A DNA stretch of 39,101 nucleotides. It comes from JACRAR01 sp041674385 (GTDB lineage: Bacteria > Pseudomonadota > Gammaproteobacteria > Burkholderiales > Rhodocyclaceae). The notes below the pieces were generated by a model. It did not search any database. It saw only the letters and a list, made by a program, of their open reading frames with translations, and was not told the origin of the DNA. The stretch is taken from positions 1-39,101 of the forward strand of contig JBAYVU010000033.1 of the NCBI GenBank assembly GCA_041674385.1, given 5' to 3'. The position numbers were made by a program, and so were the translations under genes. How positions within the stretch are numbered: position 1 is the first letter of the stretch; each line of letters opens with the position of its first letter. Shown here piece after piece: positions 23,956 through 32,702 of the stretch.

Positions 23956-24792
23956 ATGGCGAAACCAATCAAATTTGACGAATCCAGCGATAACGAGGAT
24001 TTGCAGGCGCTTTTCGACAGCATCGCGGCCGGCAGCGAGGTGTCGATGCAAGCAACCAAAGAGACGGCGCCGGTGGTGGATACGTCGGGCGACTCGGATG
24101 ACTTGCAGGCTTTGTTCGACAGCGTTTCATCTCAAGTTCAGGAATCGGCGACGCCTGACCCAGTTCAGTCGAAGGCGGGCGCGGCGGAAGCGCCCACGGT
24201 TTTTTCCAGCCTCGGCCAAATGACCCGCGAGCTTCACGATACGCTGCGCGAGCTCGGTCACGACAAAATCCTGGGTGAAGCTGCGCGAACCATTCCCGAT
24301 GCACGTCAGCGCTTGTCCTACATTGTCCAAATGACCGAGCAGGCCGCTAGTCGCGCCCTCAATGCCATCGAGATTGCCAAGCCGCTCCAGGAGGATATGC
24401 AGACCCAATCGGAGGCATTGGGCAGCCGCTGGGGCAAGGTATTTGCCAATCAGTTGTCTGCTGAAGAATTCAAGCTGCTGGCAACCGACACCCACGCTTT
24501 TCTAAGCACGGTTCCCAAGCAGACGCGTGCCACCAACGAGCAGCTGACTGAAATCATGATGGCCCAGGATTTCCAGGATCTAACTGGCCAAGTTATCAAA
24601 AAAGTGGTTGAACTGGTGGAGAACCTGGAGACTCAACTGCTGCGCGTACTGCTGGAAGCGAAGCCACCTGAAATAAAAGTGGAGGCCCCGGCAGGCATGC
24701 TCAATGGCCCGGTCATCAATGCCGAAGGGCGGAGCGACGTGGTCACCTCCCAGTCACAGGTCGACGACCTGTTGGAGAGCCTGGGATTTTAG
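23956..24792 (+). CDS. cheZ: CheY phosphatase CheZ with duplicated N-terminal motif
   Basis: This 278-residue protein is CheZ. The catalytic helix reads MMAQDFQDLTGQVIKK, with the Asp and Gln of the D-x-x-x-Q phosphatase site. The C-terminal CheY-binding peptide is VDDLLESLGF (269-278). It is longer than E. coli CheZ because of an N-terminal extension with two near-identical peptides, EDLQALFDSI (14-23) and DDLQALFDSV (48-57). These resemble both its own C-terminal peptide and the FliM N-terminal CheY-binding peptide. It dephosphorylates CheY and sits directly after cheY2. The start is ATG after CACTAGGACATC. Confidence 0.96.
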   Translation: MAKPIKFDESSDNEDLQALFDSIAAGSEVSMQATKETAPVVDTSGDSDDLQALFDSVSSQVQESATPDPVQSKAGAAEAPTVFSSLGQMTRELHDTLRELGHDKILGEAARTIPDARQRLSYIVQMTEQAASRALNAIEIAKPLQEDMQTQSEALGSRWGKVFANQLSAEEFKLLATDTHAFLSTVPKQTRATNEQLTEIMMAQDFQDLTGQVIKKVVELVENLETQLLRVLLEAKPPEIKVEAPAGMLNGPVINAEGRSDVVTSQSQVDDLLESLGF

Positions 24793-24826
24793 TTGCCAAG
24801 GACGTGTGGCATTAGGAGAGTGAGTG

Positions 24827-26746
24827 ATGAGTGACTTTCAAGGGATGGAAGAACTGCTGCAGGACTTCCTGGTCGAGGCGACCGATCTTCTGTCCAGCGT
24901 GGATAACAAGCTGGTCGACCTGGAAAAGACACCCGATGACCATGGCTTGCTCAACGATATTTTCCGGGGCTTCCATACCATCAAGGGAGGCGCCGGTTTT
25001 CTCAATGCGACTGAACTGGTGACTCTCTGTCATCTGACGGAAAACCTTTTTGATCGCTTGCGCAACGGCGAACTTGTGGTTACCCGTAAGATCATGGATG
25101 TGATCATGGATGCGACAGCCGGTGTGCGCAACATGTTCGATGCGCTCAGCGGCGGCGTCCAGCCCGACCCCGCCCCGCCGGCATTGTTGGCCTCGCTCAA
25201 GCAGGCTATCGCGGGCGAAGCATCTGCTGAGCCAGCTGCCGAGCCTTCAGCCGGCGCGACGGCACAAACCCCGGCCGTGCCTGCGCAACCTGTTGCGGCT
25301 GGTCCGGATTGGGGCGGATTGTTGCAGGCTGTTACCGATGTTCCTGTTGCGGGGCAGGTTGTGGCCGAAGCCGCTCCGGCTGCCGTTGCACCGGTCGTGC
25401 CGGTTCACGGCGATGTCACCGGAAAGACACCAGAACAAATCATCAAGGAAGCCATCGGGCGTCGTCCCAGCGACAAGCCCGGCTATCAAGGGCCTCCCGT
25501 CAGTCGTCGCGAAGGCGAGAAGACGCGCGACAACACGATCCGTGTCGATACTTCGCGTCTTGACCAAGTACTGAATCTCTCCGGCGAAATCGGGTTGACC
25601 AAGAACCGGCTCAATGCGTTGCGGAATGACATCCTCAATGGCAACACGGAAATAGATACCATGGCAGCGCTTGACCAAGCGGTGAGTCAGCTTGACCTGC
25701 TGGTTTCCGATTTGCAAAGCGCGGTGATGAAGACACGGATGCAGCCGATTGGCCGCCTGTTCCAGAAATATCCGCGCATCGCCCGAGACCTTGCCCGTGG
25801 TTTGGGCAAGGACGTCGAATTGGTGCTGGTTGGCGAAGAGACCGAAATCGACAAGACCATGATCGAGGATCTCTCGGATCCTATCATCCACCTGATCCGC
25901 AACGCTGTCGATCACGGTGTCGAGATGCCTGCCGAACGCAGGGCCAATGGCAAGCCGGAGAAGTCCGAAGTACGCCTGGAGGCGCGTCAGGAAGGAGATC
26001 ACATCGTGCTGCTGGTCTCCGACGATGGCCGTGGCATGAATCCTGAAAGATTGCGTGCCAAGGCGCTGCAGAAGGGGCTCATCACCGATGAGGAAGCCAA
26101 TGCCATGGACGAACGGCAGAGCTTCAACCTGATTTTTCTGCCCGGCTTCTCGACCGTGGAAGTGGCCTCCGACGTATCCGGCCGAGGCGTCGGCATGGAC
26201 GTGGTCAAGACCAACATCCATAAACTGAGCGGCTCGATAGATATCAAGTCGACGCTGGGGAAGGGCACCACCTTCATCATCTCCCTGCCGCTGACTCTTG
26301 CCATATTGCCCGTATTGCTGGTGGAACTGGGCGAACAGCCCTTCGCCGTGCCGCTTTCGATGGTGCGCGAGATTCTGCCGATCGACATCAACCTGGTGCA
26401 GGAGGTTGGCGGTAGCGCCATCATGGTTGTCCGCGGCGAGGTACTGCCCCTGCTGCCGCTGAGCCGTTTGCTCGGATGGACTCCCGAGCGGGTGCCGGAA
26501 TATGGCGTGCTCATGCAGGCGACGGACAGCGCTTTCATTCTTGCCATCGACGGCTTCGCCGGTCGCGAGGATGCCGTGATCAAGTCGCTGGAAGGGTTCC
26601 GGCCGAAAGGGGTGGCCGGAGTCACCACGCTGTCGAACGGACAGATTGTCCTCATTCTCGACATGAAGGAACTCCTCTCCGGGCTTGGCGAAAACCGCGG
26701 GGTACCGCGTTCGGCTTTCGTTCTCGAAGAACCCGCTGCCGCCTGA
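24827..26746 (+). CDS. cheA: Second chemotaxis histidine kinase CheA (CheA2)
   Basis: This 639-residue kinase has an Hpt domain with His50 in RGFHTIKGGAG, an Ala/Pro-rich linker (about 130-235) without a recognisable P2 domain or YGFF motif, a dimerisation domain (235-305), an ATPase domain with HLIRNAVDHG (355-364), DDGRGM and GRGVGMDVV, and a CheW-like domain (490-625). All catalytic motifs are intact. The ATG at 24827 follows TAGGAG with good spacing and is preferred to GTG at 24824. It follows cheZ by 34 bases, as in clusters where cheYZA precede flhBA. Lack of P2 suggests weaker or different choice of response regulator than CheA1. Confidence 0.95.
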   Translation: MSDFQGMEELLQDFLVEATDLLSSVDNKLVDLEKTPDDHGLLNDIFRGFHTIKGGAGFLNATELVTLCHLTENLFDRLRNGELVVTRKIMDVIMDATAGVRNMFDALSGGVQPDPAPPALLASLKQAIAGEASAEPAAEPSAGATAQTPAVPAQPVAAGPDWGGLLQAVTDVPVAGQVVAEAAPAAVAPVVPVHGDVTGKTPEQIIKEAIGRRPSDKPGYQGPPVSRREGEKTRDNTIRVDTSRLDQVLNLSGEIGLTKNRLNALRNDILNGNTEIDTMAALDQAVSQLDLLVSDLQSAVMKTRMQPIGRLFQKYPRIARDLARGLGKDVELVLVGEETEIDKTMIEDLSDPIIHLIRNAVDHGVEMPAERRANGKPEKSEVRLEARQEGDHIVLLVSDDGRGMNPERLRAKALQKGLITDEEANAMDERQSFNLIFLPGFSTVEVASDVSGRGVGMDVVKTNIHKLSGSIDIKSTLGKGTTFIISLPLTLAILPVLLVELGEQPFAVPLSMVREILPIDINLVQEVGGSAIMVVRGEVLPLLPLSRLLGWTPERVPEYGVLMQATDSAFILAIDGFAGREDAVIKSLEGFRPKGVAGVTTLSNGQIVLILDMKELLSGLGENRGVPRSAFVLEEPAAA

Positions 26747-26791
26747 GCGCAGGCCATTCGCTGCCGCGGACAAACTTCGCCCGGATGTTTC

Positions 26792-26812
26792 GGCCGATGC
26801 GTATCGTCGGCC
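26792..26812 (+). other. GC-rich hairpin after cheA2
   Basis: GGCCGATG and CGTCGGCC form an 8-bp stem (one G-U) with a CGTAT loop, 45 bases after the cheA2 stop. No T run follows. It may be a Rho-dependent or processing structure marking the end of the chemotaxis transcript. The 211-base gap 26747-26957 holds this, the palindrome near flhB and otherwise nothing I can identify. Confidence 0.35.
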
Positions 26813-26924
26813 CGCGCCGGCGCATCTTCGGGCACTTGCGACAAGGGCATCCTGACCGCCCTCCCATAGTAGCGAATTGATGCATTAATCCTGCTCTATT
26901 CCCCCGCTGACCGCAGCTCACTGA

Positions 26925-26939
26925 CGGCAATAATTGCCG
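26925..26939. promoter_or_regulatory. Perfect palindrome upstream of flhB
   Basis: CGGCAAT-A-ATTGCCG is a 15-base palindrome with 7-base arms, 8 bases before the AGGA ribosome-binding site of flhB. It may be an operator or a short leader hairpin. Its sequence does not match the FlhDC half-site I know. Confidence 0.4.
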
Positions 26940-26957
26940 GCATGCGAGGAACCGTCA

Positions 26958-28124
26958 GTGGCTGAAGAAAGCGATCTCGAACGTACCGAACCAGCATCGA
27001 GCCGGCGGCTGGAAAAGGCTCGTGAGGAAGGCCGCGTCCCGCAGTCACGCGAACTGTCGGCATTCCTGGTATTGCTGGCGAGTGCGGCGGGTTTCTGGAC
27101 CACTGGCAACTGGCTTACCCAGCACGCATCCGGGATCGTCCGGGAAGGACTCAGCTTCGGTCGCGCCGCAGCTTTCGATGCCCACGCAATGAGCAACTCG
27201 TTTATGAGCCTGTCGTGGCAGGCATTGCTGCTTGCGGCGCCGATGTTTCTGTTGGCAATTGCCGGGGCGATTGCAGCGCCGATCATGCTCGGTGGCTTGG
27301 TGTTTTCGCCGCAGGCGATGAGCCTGGATTTCACCCGCATCGATCCCCTGAAAGGTTTGGCGCGCATCTTTTCCATGCAGGGGGTGGCCGAGCTGGTCAA
27401 GGCGCTGCTCAAAGCGGCGCTGGTCGGCGGCATCGTCTATTGGGTGGTCATGCATCAGCAAGGTGCGTTGTTTGCGCTGCTGGCTCAGCCACTCGAAAGC
27501 GGGCTGGTTTCCTTCGCCAGACTGCTTCTGTTTTCATTCATGGCGCTGGTGGGCGGCGTGGCATTGATCGCTGCCATCGATGTGCCGTTTCAGCTCTGGC
27601 AGTACTATAAGAATCTGCGCATGACGCGTGAGGAATTGCGCCAGGAAGGCAAGGAACAGGAAGGCGATCCGCAGATGAAGCAACGCATCCGCAGCCAGCA
27701 GCGCGAATTGGCGCGCAAGCGGATGATGTCCGAAGTGCCCAAGGCGGATGTGGTGGTGACCAACCCGACGCATTATGCCGTTGCGCTTAAATACGACAGC
27801 GGCAACATGGGCGCGCCGCAGGTCATCGCCAAAGGCATGAATTTGATTGCCCAGAGAATCCGGGAACTGGCGGTCGAAAACGATGTGCCTCTGCTCGAAG
27901 CGCCACCGCTGGCGCGTGCGCTATATCGGCATACCGACATCGGCGACCAGATTCCAGCAGAGCTATACACCGCAGTGGCCGAGGTGATGGCATACGTGTA
28001 TCAGCTCAAGCAGTTTCTTGCCAGCGACGGCAAGAGCGTGCTGCCCCCAACGCTTCCGACCAGTCTGCCGGTACCGATTGAATTGGATCCAGGCGTGGAA
28101 ACTGAAGAAAGGGCTGCGACATGA
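26958..28124 (+). CDS. flhB: Flagellar export apparatus protein FlhB
   Basis: This 388-residue membrane protein begins V-A-E-E-S-D-L-E-R-T-E-P-A-S, the standard FlhB opening, has four membrane segments in the first 220 residues, and has a cytoplasmic tail with the self-cleavage site NPTH at 269-272, the same numbering as in enteric FlhB. It switches export from rod/hook to filament substrates. The start is GTG with AGGA 7 bases upstream; an upstream TTG at 26934 is rejected. The stop overlaps the flhA start by four bases (ATGA), so translation is coupled. Confidence 0.97.
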   Translation: MAEESDLERTEPASSRRLEKAREEGRVPQSRELSAFLVLLASAAGFWTTGNWLTQHASGIVREGLSFGRAAAFDAHAMSNSFMSLSWQALLLAAPMFLLAIAGAIAAPIMLGGLVFSPQAMSLDFTRIDPLKGLARIFSMQGVAELVKALLKAALVGGIVYWVVMHQQGALFALLAQPLESGLVSFARLLLFSFMALVGGVALIAAIDVPFQLWQYYKNLRMTREELRQEGKEQEGDPQMKQRIRSQQRELARKRMMSEVPKADVVVTNPTHYAVALKYDSGNMGAPQVIAKGMNLIAQRIRELAVENDVPLLEAPPLARALYRHTDIGDQIPAELYTAVAEVMAYVYQLKQFLASDGKSVLPPTLPTSLPVPIELDPGVETEERAAT

Positions 28125-30205
28125 GCAATGCGCTAGCCATGCAGTCCCTGTTCTCCCGCGGCAACCTGCGCCAGCTTGCGGCGCCGATGCTGATCGTGAT
28201 GATCCTGTCGATGATGGTGCTGCCGCTGCCGCCATTCCTGCTCGATGTGTTTTTCACTTTCAACATCGCCATCTCGATCATGGTGATGCTGGTGGCAATG
28301 TATACCTTGAAGCCACTGGATTTCTCCGTATTCCCGACAGTGCTGCTGGTCACGACGCTGCTGCGGTTATCGCTGAATGTGGCTTCGACCCGGGTGGTGT
28401 TGCTGGAAGGCCATACGGGTACGGATGCGGCCGGAAAAGTCATCGAGGCTTTCGGCCATTTCCTGGTCGGCGGCAATTACGCCGTCGGTCTGGTGGTCTT
28501 CATCATCCTGGTGGTGATCAACTTTGTCGTCATCACCAAGGGTGCCGGACGCATCGCCGAAGTGTCGGCGCGTTTCACTCTCGATGCCATGCCCGGCAAG
28601 CAAATGGCCATCGACGCCGATCTTAATGCCGGTTTGATCGGTGAGGACGAAGCGAGAAAACGCCGCGCCGAAATTGCCCAGGAAGCCGATTTTTTCGGGT
28701 CGATGGATGGCGCCAGCAAGTTCGTGCGCGGCGATGCCGTGGCCGGCATCCTGATTCTGTTTATCAACATAATCGGCGGGCTGATCGTCGGCGTCCTCCA
28801 GCACGACATGGAAATCGCCATGGCCGGCAAGAATTACACCTTGCTCACCATTGGCGACGGACTGGTGGCGCAAATCCCGGCCCTGATCATTTCCACCGCC
28901 GCCGGTCTGGTGGTGAGCCGCGTCACTACCAACGAGGATGTCGGTCAGCAGGTTGCCGGCCAGATGTTCGGCAATCCGACGGTGCTGTTGCTGACTGCCG
29001 TCATTCTTGGCGTGCTGGGTCTGATTCCCGGCATGCCGAATCTGGTATTCCTGCTGCTGGCATCCATCATCGGCGGGCTCGGCTGGTGGATTGTCCAGCG
29101 CCAGTTGCGACCGGCCGCCGCAGAAGTAGCGCCGGTGGCAGAGGCAACGCAACAAGAGTCGCTCGACGCCAGTTGGGCCGATGTGGCTCCGGTCGATGTG
29201 CTTGGTCTGGAAGTTGGCTATCGTTTGATTCCCTTGGTGGACAAAGGGCAGGATGGCGACCTGCTGAAGCGCATTCGCGGCTTGCGCAAGAAATTCGCGC
29301 AGGAAATCGGTTTCCTGACTGCGCCGGTGCACATCCGCGACAACTTGGAGCTCAAGCCGAATGGTTACCGCATTACCCTCAAGGGCGTCGAGATCGGTGC
29401 CGGCGAGTCTTATCCCGGCATGCTGCTGGCCATCAACCCAGGCCGTGTTGCCGGACCTTTGGCCGGCAACACCACCAAGGATCCGGCTTTCGGCCTGCCG
29501 GCAGTATGGATCGAATCAGCCATGCGCGAACAAGCCCATATTCTGGGCTACACCGTGGTCGATGCCGGTACGGTGGTGGCCACCCACCTGAATCACGTTA
29601 TCCTCTCCCATGCCGCGGAACTGCTCGGTCGCCAGGAAACGCAAGCCTTGCTTGATCATATTGCCAAGGATGCACCCAAGCTGGTTGAGGATTTGGTGCC
29701 GAAGCAGATATCTCTTTCGGTAGTTCAGCGCGTCCTGCAAAACCTGCTCGAAGAGGGCGTGAATATCCGCGACATGCGCAGTATCATCGAGACACTGGCC
29801 GAGCATGCTACTCGCATTCAGGATCCGATCGAGCTTACCACTCAAGTTCGTGGCGCACTAGGCCGTGCCATTGTCCAACAATTATTCCCCGGCAGCGCCA
29901 CCCTTTCCGTCATCGCCCTTGATGCCGGCTTGGAGCGGGCACTCGGCCAGACGGTGCAGGGTGCTGGCAATGCCACTGGCATTGAACCGGGACTGGCCGA
30001 TACGCTTTTGCGCGATACCGCTGCCGCGGTGCAGCGTCAGGAAGAAACAGGTTTGCCGGCAGTGCTGCTGGTCCCGGTCCATTTGCGTTGGCTGTTGTCG
30101 CGTTTTCTGCGGCGTGCCGTACCCCAACTGAGCGTCATATCGAATGCGGAAGTGCCGGATTCGCGCACGATTAAAGTCACCGCCATCATCGGAGCGAAGT
30201 CATGA
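28121..30205 (+). CDS. flhA: Flagellar export gate protein FlhA
   Basis: This 694-residue protein matches FlhA in length and layout. Multiple membrane segments fill the first 330 residues, with the conserved cytoplasmic loop around FSVFPTVLLVTTLLRLSLNV and RFTLDAMPGKQMAIDADLNA, and a large cytoplasmic domain follows that docks export chaperones. It forms the nonameric export gate with FlhB and FliPQR. The start overlaps the flhB stop and the stop overlaps the flhF start (ATGA in both cases). No anomaly was seen. Confidence 0.97.
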   Translation: MSNALAMQSLFSRGNLRQLAAPMLIVMILSMMVLPLPPFLLDVFFTFNIAISIMVMLVAMYTLKPLDFSVFPTVLLVTTLLRLSLNVASTRVVLLEGHTGTDAAGKVIEAFGHFLVGGNYAVGLVVFIILVVINFVVITKGAGRIAEVSARFTLDAMPGKQMAIDADLNAGLIGEDEARKRRAEIAQEADFFGSMDGASKFVRGDAVAGILILFINIIGGLIVGVLQHDMEIAMAGKNYTLLTIGDGLVAQIPALIISTAAGLVVSRVTTNEDVGQQVAGQMFGNPTVLLLTAVILGVLGLIPGMPNLVFLLLASIIGGLGWWIVQRQLRPAAAEVAPVAEATQQESLDASWADVAPVDVLGLEVGYRLIPLVDKGQDGDLLKRIRGLRKKFAQEIGFLTAPVHIRDNLELKPNGYRITLKGVEIGAGESYPGMLLAINPGRVAGPLAGNTTKDPAFGLPAVWIESAMREQAHILGYTVVDAGTVVATHLNHVILSHAAELLGRQETQALLDHIAKDAPKLVEDLVPKQISLSVVQRVLQNLLEEGVNIRDMRSIIETLAEHATRIQDPIELTTQVRGALGRAIVQQLFPGSATLSVIALDAGLERALGQTVQGAGNATGIEPGLADTLLRDTAAAVQRQEETGLPAVLLVPVHLRWLLSRFLRRAVPQLSVISNAEVPDSRTIKVTAIIGAKS

Positions 30206-31770
30206 ATGTAAATCGCTATATTGCCCCAACCGCACGTGAATGCTTGCGCAAGGTGAAAGACGAGCTGGGTCCCGATGCGATCGTCGTCTCAAACAAACCA
30301 GTACCCGGCGGGGTGGAAATCATGGCGATGACGGCAGATGGCTTTGAAGCCCTGTCCCGCCAGGCGACCCCGCAGGGAGTTGCCAGCAGCCCGGTCCAGC
30401 GTACGGCCGCGAAAAAATCGGAAACGCGCCCCGCTCCCGCAGCTGCAGTCACGGTGCCAGCAGCAGCCAATGCACGTGCTGTGGCCGCGCCTGCGGGAAC
30501 GGAAGATGACTATACCGTCAGTTTGTCGAGCCACGCGCGCAAACCTCCCACATTCCACCCCTCCTGGCAGGTTTCCGCCGCCACTCAGCCTTCCGCCGTC
30601 AAGCCTTCGGCCGACTTGTCCAGACAACGTCCGCGGCCGTTGCCGACCAAGCTTGAAGAGACCGCTGGCGTATTGTCCGAGGCACAAGTGCGGGCTTCGC
30701 TGAAAAGCATTTTGCAGGACGAGGACGCAGCCCCAATCAAGATCGAAAACAATTCCTCCGCCGATACGCAGAGCGGGATGAATCCACAGTCTCAAACGCA
30801 AGTCTCGCAGATGGTAGGTGAAATGCAGACGATCAAAGCGCTGCTGGAGCGCCAACTGGCGGGCTTTGCTTGGGGGGAGATGTCGCGGGCAGCACCGACG
30901 CGGGCGCTGGCTCTGGCAGAAATGCTCGATGCCGGCTTCTCCGGTTTGCTGGCACGCAAACTCTGTCAAGAAATGCCGACCGCCCTGAGTATTGAGGAGG
31001 CCCGCAAATGGCTGAAGAGTGCTTTCAATCGCCGCTTGCGAACGCTCGGCAATGACAGCGATATTATCGAGCGTGGCGGCGTGTATGCGTTGGTGGGCCC
31101 CACCGGCGTGGGCAAAACCACTACCACGGCGAAGCTTGCGGCACGTTGCGTGGTGCGCTACGGGGCTGACAAGATCGCCTTGTTGACCACCGACGGGTAT
31201 CGTATCGGCGCCCACGAGCAGCTGCGCATCTACGGCCGCATTCTGGGCGTGCCGGTACATGTGGTGCGTGACGGCGATGACCTGCGCCACACTTTGACCG
31301 ACTTGCGCGACAAGCACATGATCCTGATCGATACGGTCGGCATGAGCCAGCGCGACCGCATGGTGGCCGAGCAGGCGGCAATGCTGATGCGCGCCGGCGA
31401 AGTCAATCGCCTGCTGCTGCTGAATGCCACCAGTCGCGGCGACACACTGGATGATGTGGTGCGCGCTTATGCCGGAGAGGATTTGGCTGGTGTGATCTTG
31501 AGCAAGGTGGATGAAAGTGCATCGATTGCCCCGGCGCTCGATGCCGTGGTGCGTCACGGTTTATTGTTGTGTTATGTCGCCAATGGTCAGCGGGTTCCGG
31601 AAGATCTGCATTTGGCCAATCGGAATTACTTGCTGCATCGTGCCTTCAAGCTGGCCAGCGAAGACTCGCCGCATCGCCTGCTGGGCGAGGAGGCCGGGAT
31701 GGTTTTGGCGCCACCGGGCATGGCGGCACCGGAAATGATCTCGCGTGCCGAAGGGGCTGCGCTTGTCTGA
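30202..31770 (+). CDS. flhF: Flagellar placement GTPase FlhF
   Basis: This 522-residue protein begins with the FlhF-specific segment (YIAPTARECLRKVKDELGPDAIVVSN), has a long Ala/Pro-rich variable region, a helical N domain and an SRP-type GTPase domain with GPTGVGKTTTTAK near residue 300, TTDGYRIGA and LIDTVGMSQRD. It resembles FtsY and Ffh, but the B domain and context make it FlhF. It marks the flagellar site at the pole. The start overlaps flhA by four bases; the 3' end overlaps flhG by 26 bases. Confidence 0.97.
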   Translation: MNVNRYIAPTARECLRKVKDELGPDAIVVSNKPVPGGVEIMAMTADGFEALSRQATPQGVASSPVQRTAAKKSETRPAPAAAVTVPAAANARAVAAPAGTEDDYTVSLSSHARKPPTFHPSWQVSAATQPSAVKPSADLSRQRPRPLPTKLEETAGVLSEAQVRASLKSILQDEDAAPIKIENNSSADTQSGMNPQSQTQVSQMVGEMQTIKALLERQLAGFAWGEMSRAAPTRALALAEMLDAGFSGLLARKLCQEMPTALSIEEARKWLKSAFNRRLRTLGNDSDIIERGGVYALVGPTGVGKTTTTAKLAARCVVRYGADKIALLTTDGYRIGAHEQLRIYGRILGVPVHVVRDGDDLRHTLTDLRDKHMILIDTVGMSQRDRMVAEQAAMLMRAGEVNRLLLLNATSRGDTLDDVVRAYAGEDLAGVILSKVDESASIAPALDAVVRHGLLLCYVANGQRVPEDLHLANRNYLLHRAFKLASEDSPHRLLGEEAGMVLAPPGMAAPEMISRAEGAALV

Positions 31771-32638
31771 CGGGTTTGTCGGCGAACTGGGCAGTGGCCT
31801 GCCTTGGCCGGGCGATCAGGCGGCAGGCTTGCGCCGCCTGTTTGGCGGACGATCGCCCCAGGTGGTGGCCTTCGCTTCCGGGAGAGAGGCATGCGGACGC
31901 ACGACACTGTTGGTGCAGACTGCGGCAGCGCTGGCAGCGGCTGGCCAGGGGGTACTCATCATCGATGAGAACCCCGCCCCCAACAACGCCGTATCAGCCT
32001 TTGGCCTGACGGCCCGGCATGACTTGTTCCAGGTGCTGCAAGGTGAGCGCAGTTTGTATCAATCGATGTTACAAGCGGCACCCATGGTACGGGTGTTGCC
32101 CGCAGCTCGCGCTGCGCGCGAACTCGAGCATGCCAACCGGGTTGCCGCAGCGGCACGCCAGAACTTGGCTGGCTGCTTGATGGAAATGCAGCAAGATGTC
32201 GAATTCATCCTGGTGGATACCGCCATCCGGCGGGGCGGGCATCTGTCGCCGCTAGCGCTGGCTGCGCGCCATATGGCCATCGTGGTGGCTGCCCAAGGTG
32301 CTGCGATTACCCATGCCTACGCGCTGATCAAACGCATTGCCCAAGAGCGAGGCCGCGACGGTTTCCAGATCGTCATCACGCGCGCGCGGAGCCGAGAGGA
32401 GGCGCAAGCCATATTCGACAACATGCGACGAGCTGCGCGCGAGCATCTTGAGGTGCGTCTCGAATACCTTGGCTGTTCACTTGTGCCGGTGACCGAAAAT
32501 CTTGCCGAAGCGCTGCTGCAACGCTTACCGCCAACGCTTCCGGTGGGCAGCGTCGCCACCAACGGTTTTACGTTGCCGACAGCCGGGTTTGCCAAGGGAG
32601 GCAGAATGCACCACAGGCAACCCATTCGGGTGGCTTAA
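31745..32638 (+). CDS. flhG: FlhG-like MinD-family protein with degenerate Walker A
   Basis: This 297-residue MinD/ParA-fold protein sits where flhG is expected. Residues 24-30, DQAAGLR, match the DQAxxLR helix by which FlhG stimulates FlhF. The deviant Walker A motif, normally GKGGVGKTT, reads GREACGRTT (46-54): both lysines are arginine. The downstream acidic loop LIIDENP and Walker B-like FILVDT remain. ATP turnover and membrane cycling are probably altered or lost. The GTG at 31745 lies inside flhF; a TTG at 31763 with AAGGGG 6 bases upstream is an equally good start and keeps all motifs. It is followed 64 bases later by fliA. Confidence 0.88.
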   Translation: MPKGLRLSDGFVGELGSGLPWPGDQAAGLRRLFGGRSPQVVAFASGREACGRTTLLVQTAAALAAAGQGVLIIDENPAPNNAVSAFGLTARHDLFQVLQGERSLYQSMLQAAPMVRVLPAARAARELEHANRVAAAARQNLAGCLMEMQQDVEFILVDTAIRRGGHLSPLALAARHMAIVVAAQGAAITHAYALIKRIAQERGRDGFQIVITRARSREEAQAIFDNMRRAAREHLEVRLEYLGCSLVPVTENLAEALLQRLPPTLPVGSVATNGFTLPTAGFAKGGRMHHRQPIRVA

Positions 32639-32665
32639 CCGATGCGTTGGAGCTCGGTTCAGTGG

Positions 32666-32692
32666 TATAGTTTAACGGTCTACGGCCTTTCC
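32666..32692 (+). promoter_or_regulatory. Possible fliA promoter elements
   Basis: TATAGTTT (32666-32673) matches 7 of 8 bases of the FliA minus-35 box, and GCC at the right 11-base spacing starts a poor minus-10 (GCCTTTCC). The same TATAGT could be a sigma-70 minus-10 box without a good minus-35. The site lies in the 64-base gap before fliA, which has no evident ribosome-binding site. Either reading is weak. Confidence 0.25.
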
Positions 32693-32702
32693 AATTCTAA
32701 CG

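Noticed and set aside
25247..26773. Minus-strand open frame of 508 codons opposite cheA2
   Set aside because: Antisense shadow of an intact kinase gene; composition is unlike a real protein and no start signal was found.
32655..32674. tRNA-like string GGTTCAGTGGTATAG before fliA
   Set aside because: It resembles short tRNA pieces, but no cloverleaf, anticodon stem or acceptor stem can be drawn around it.
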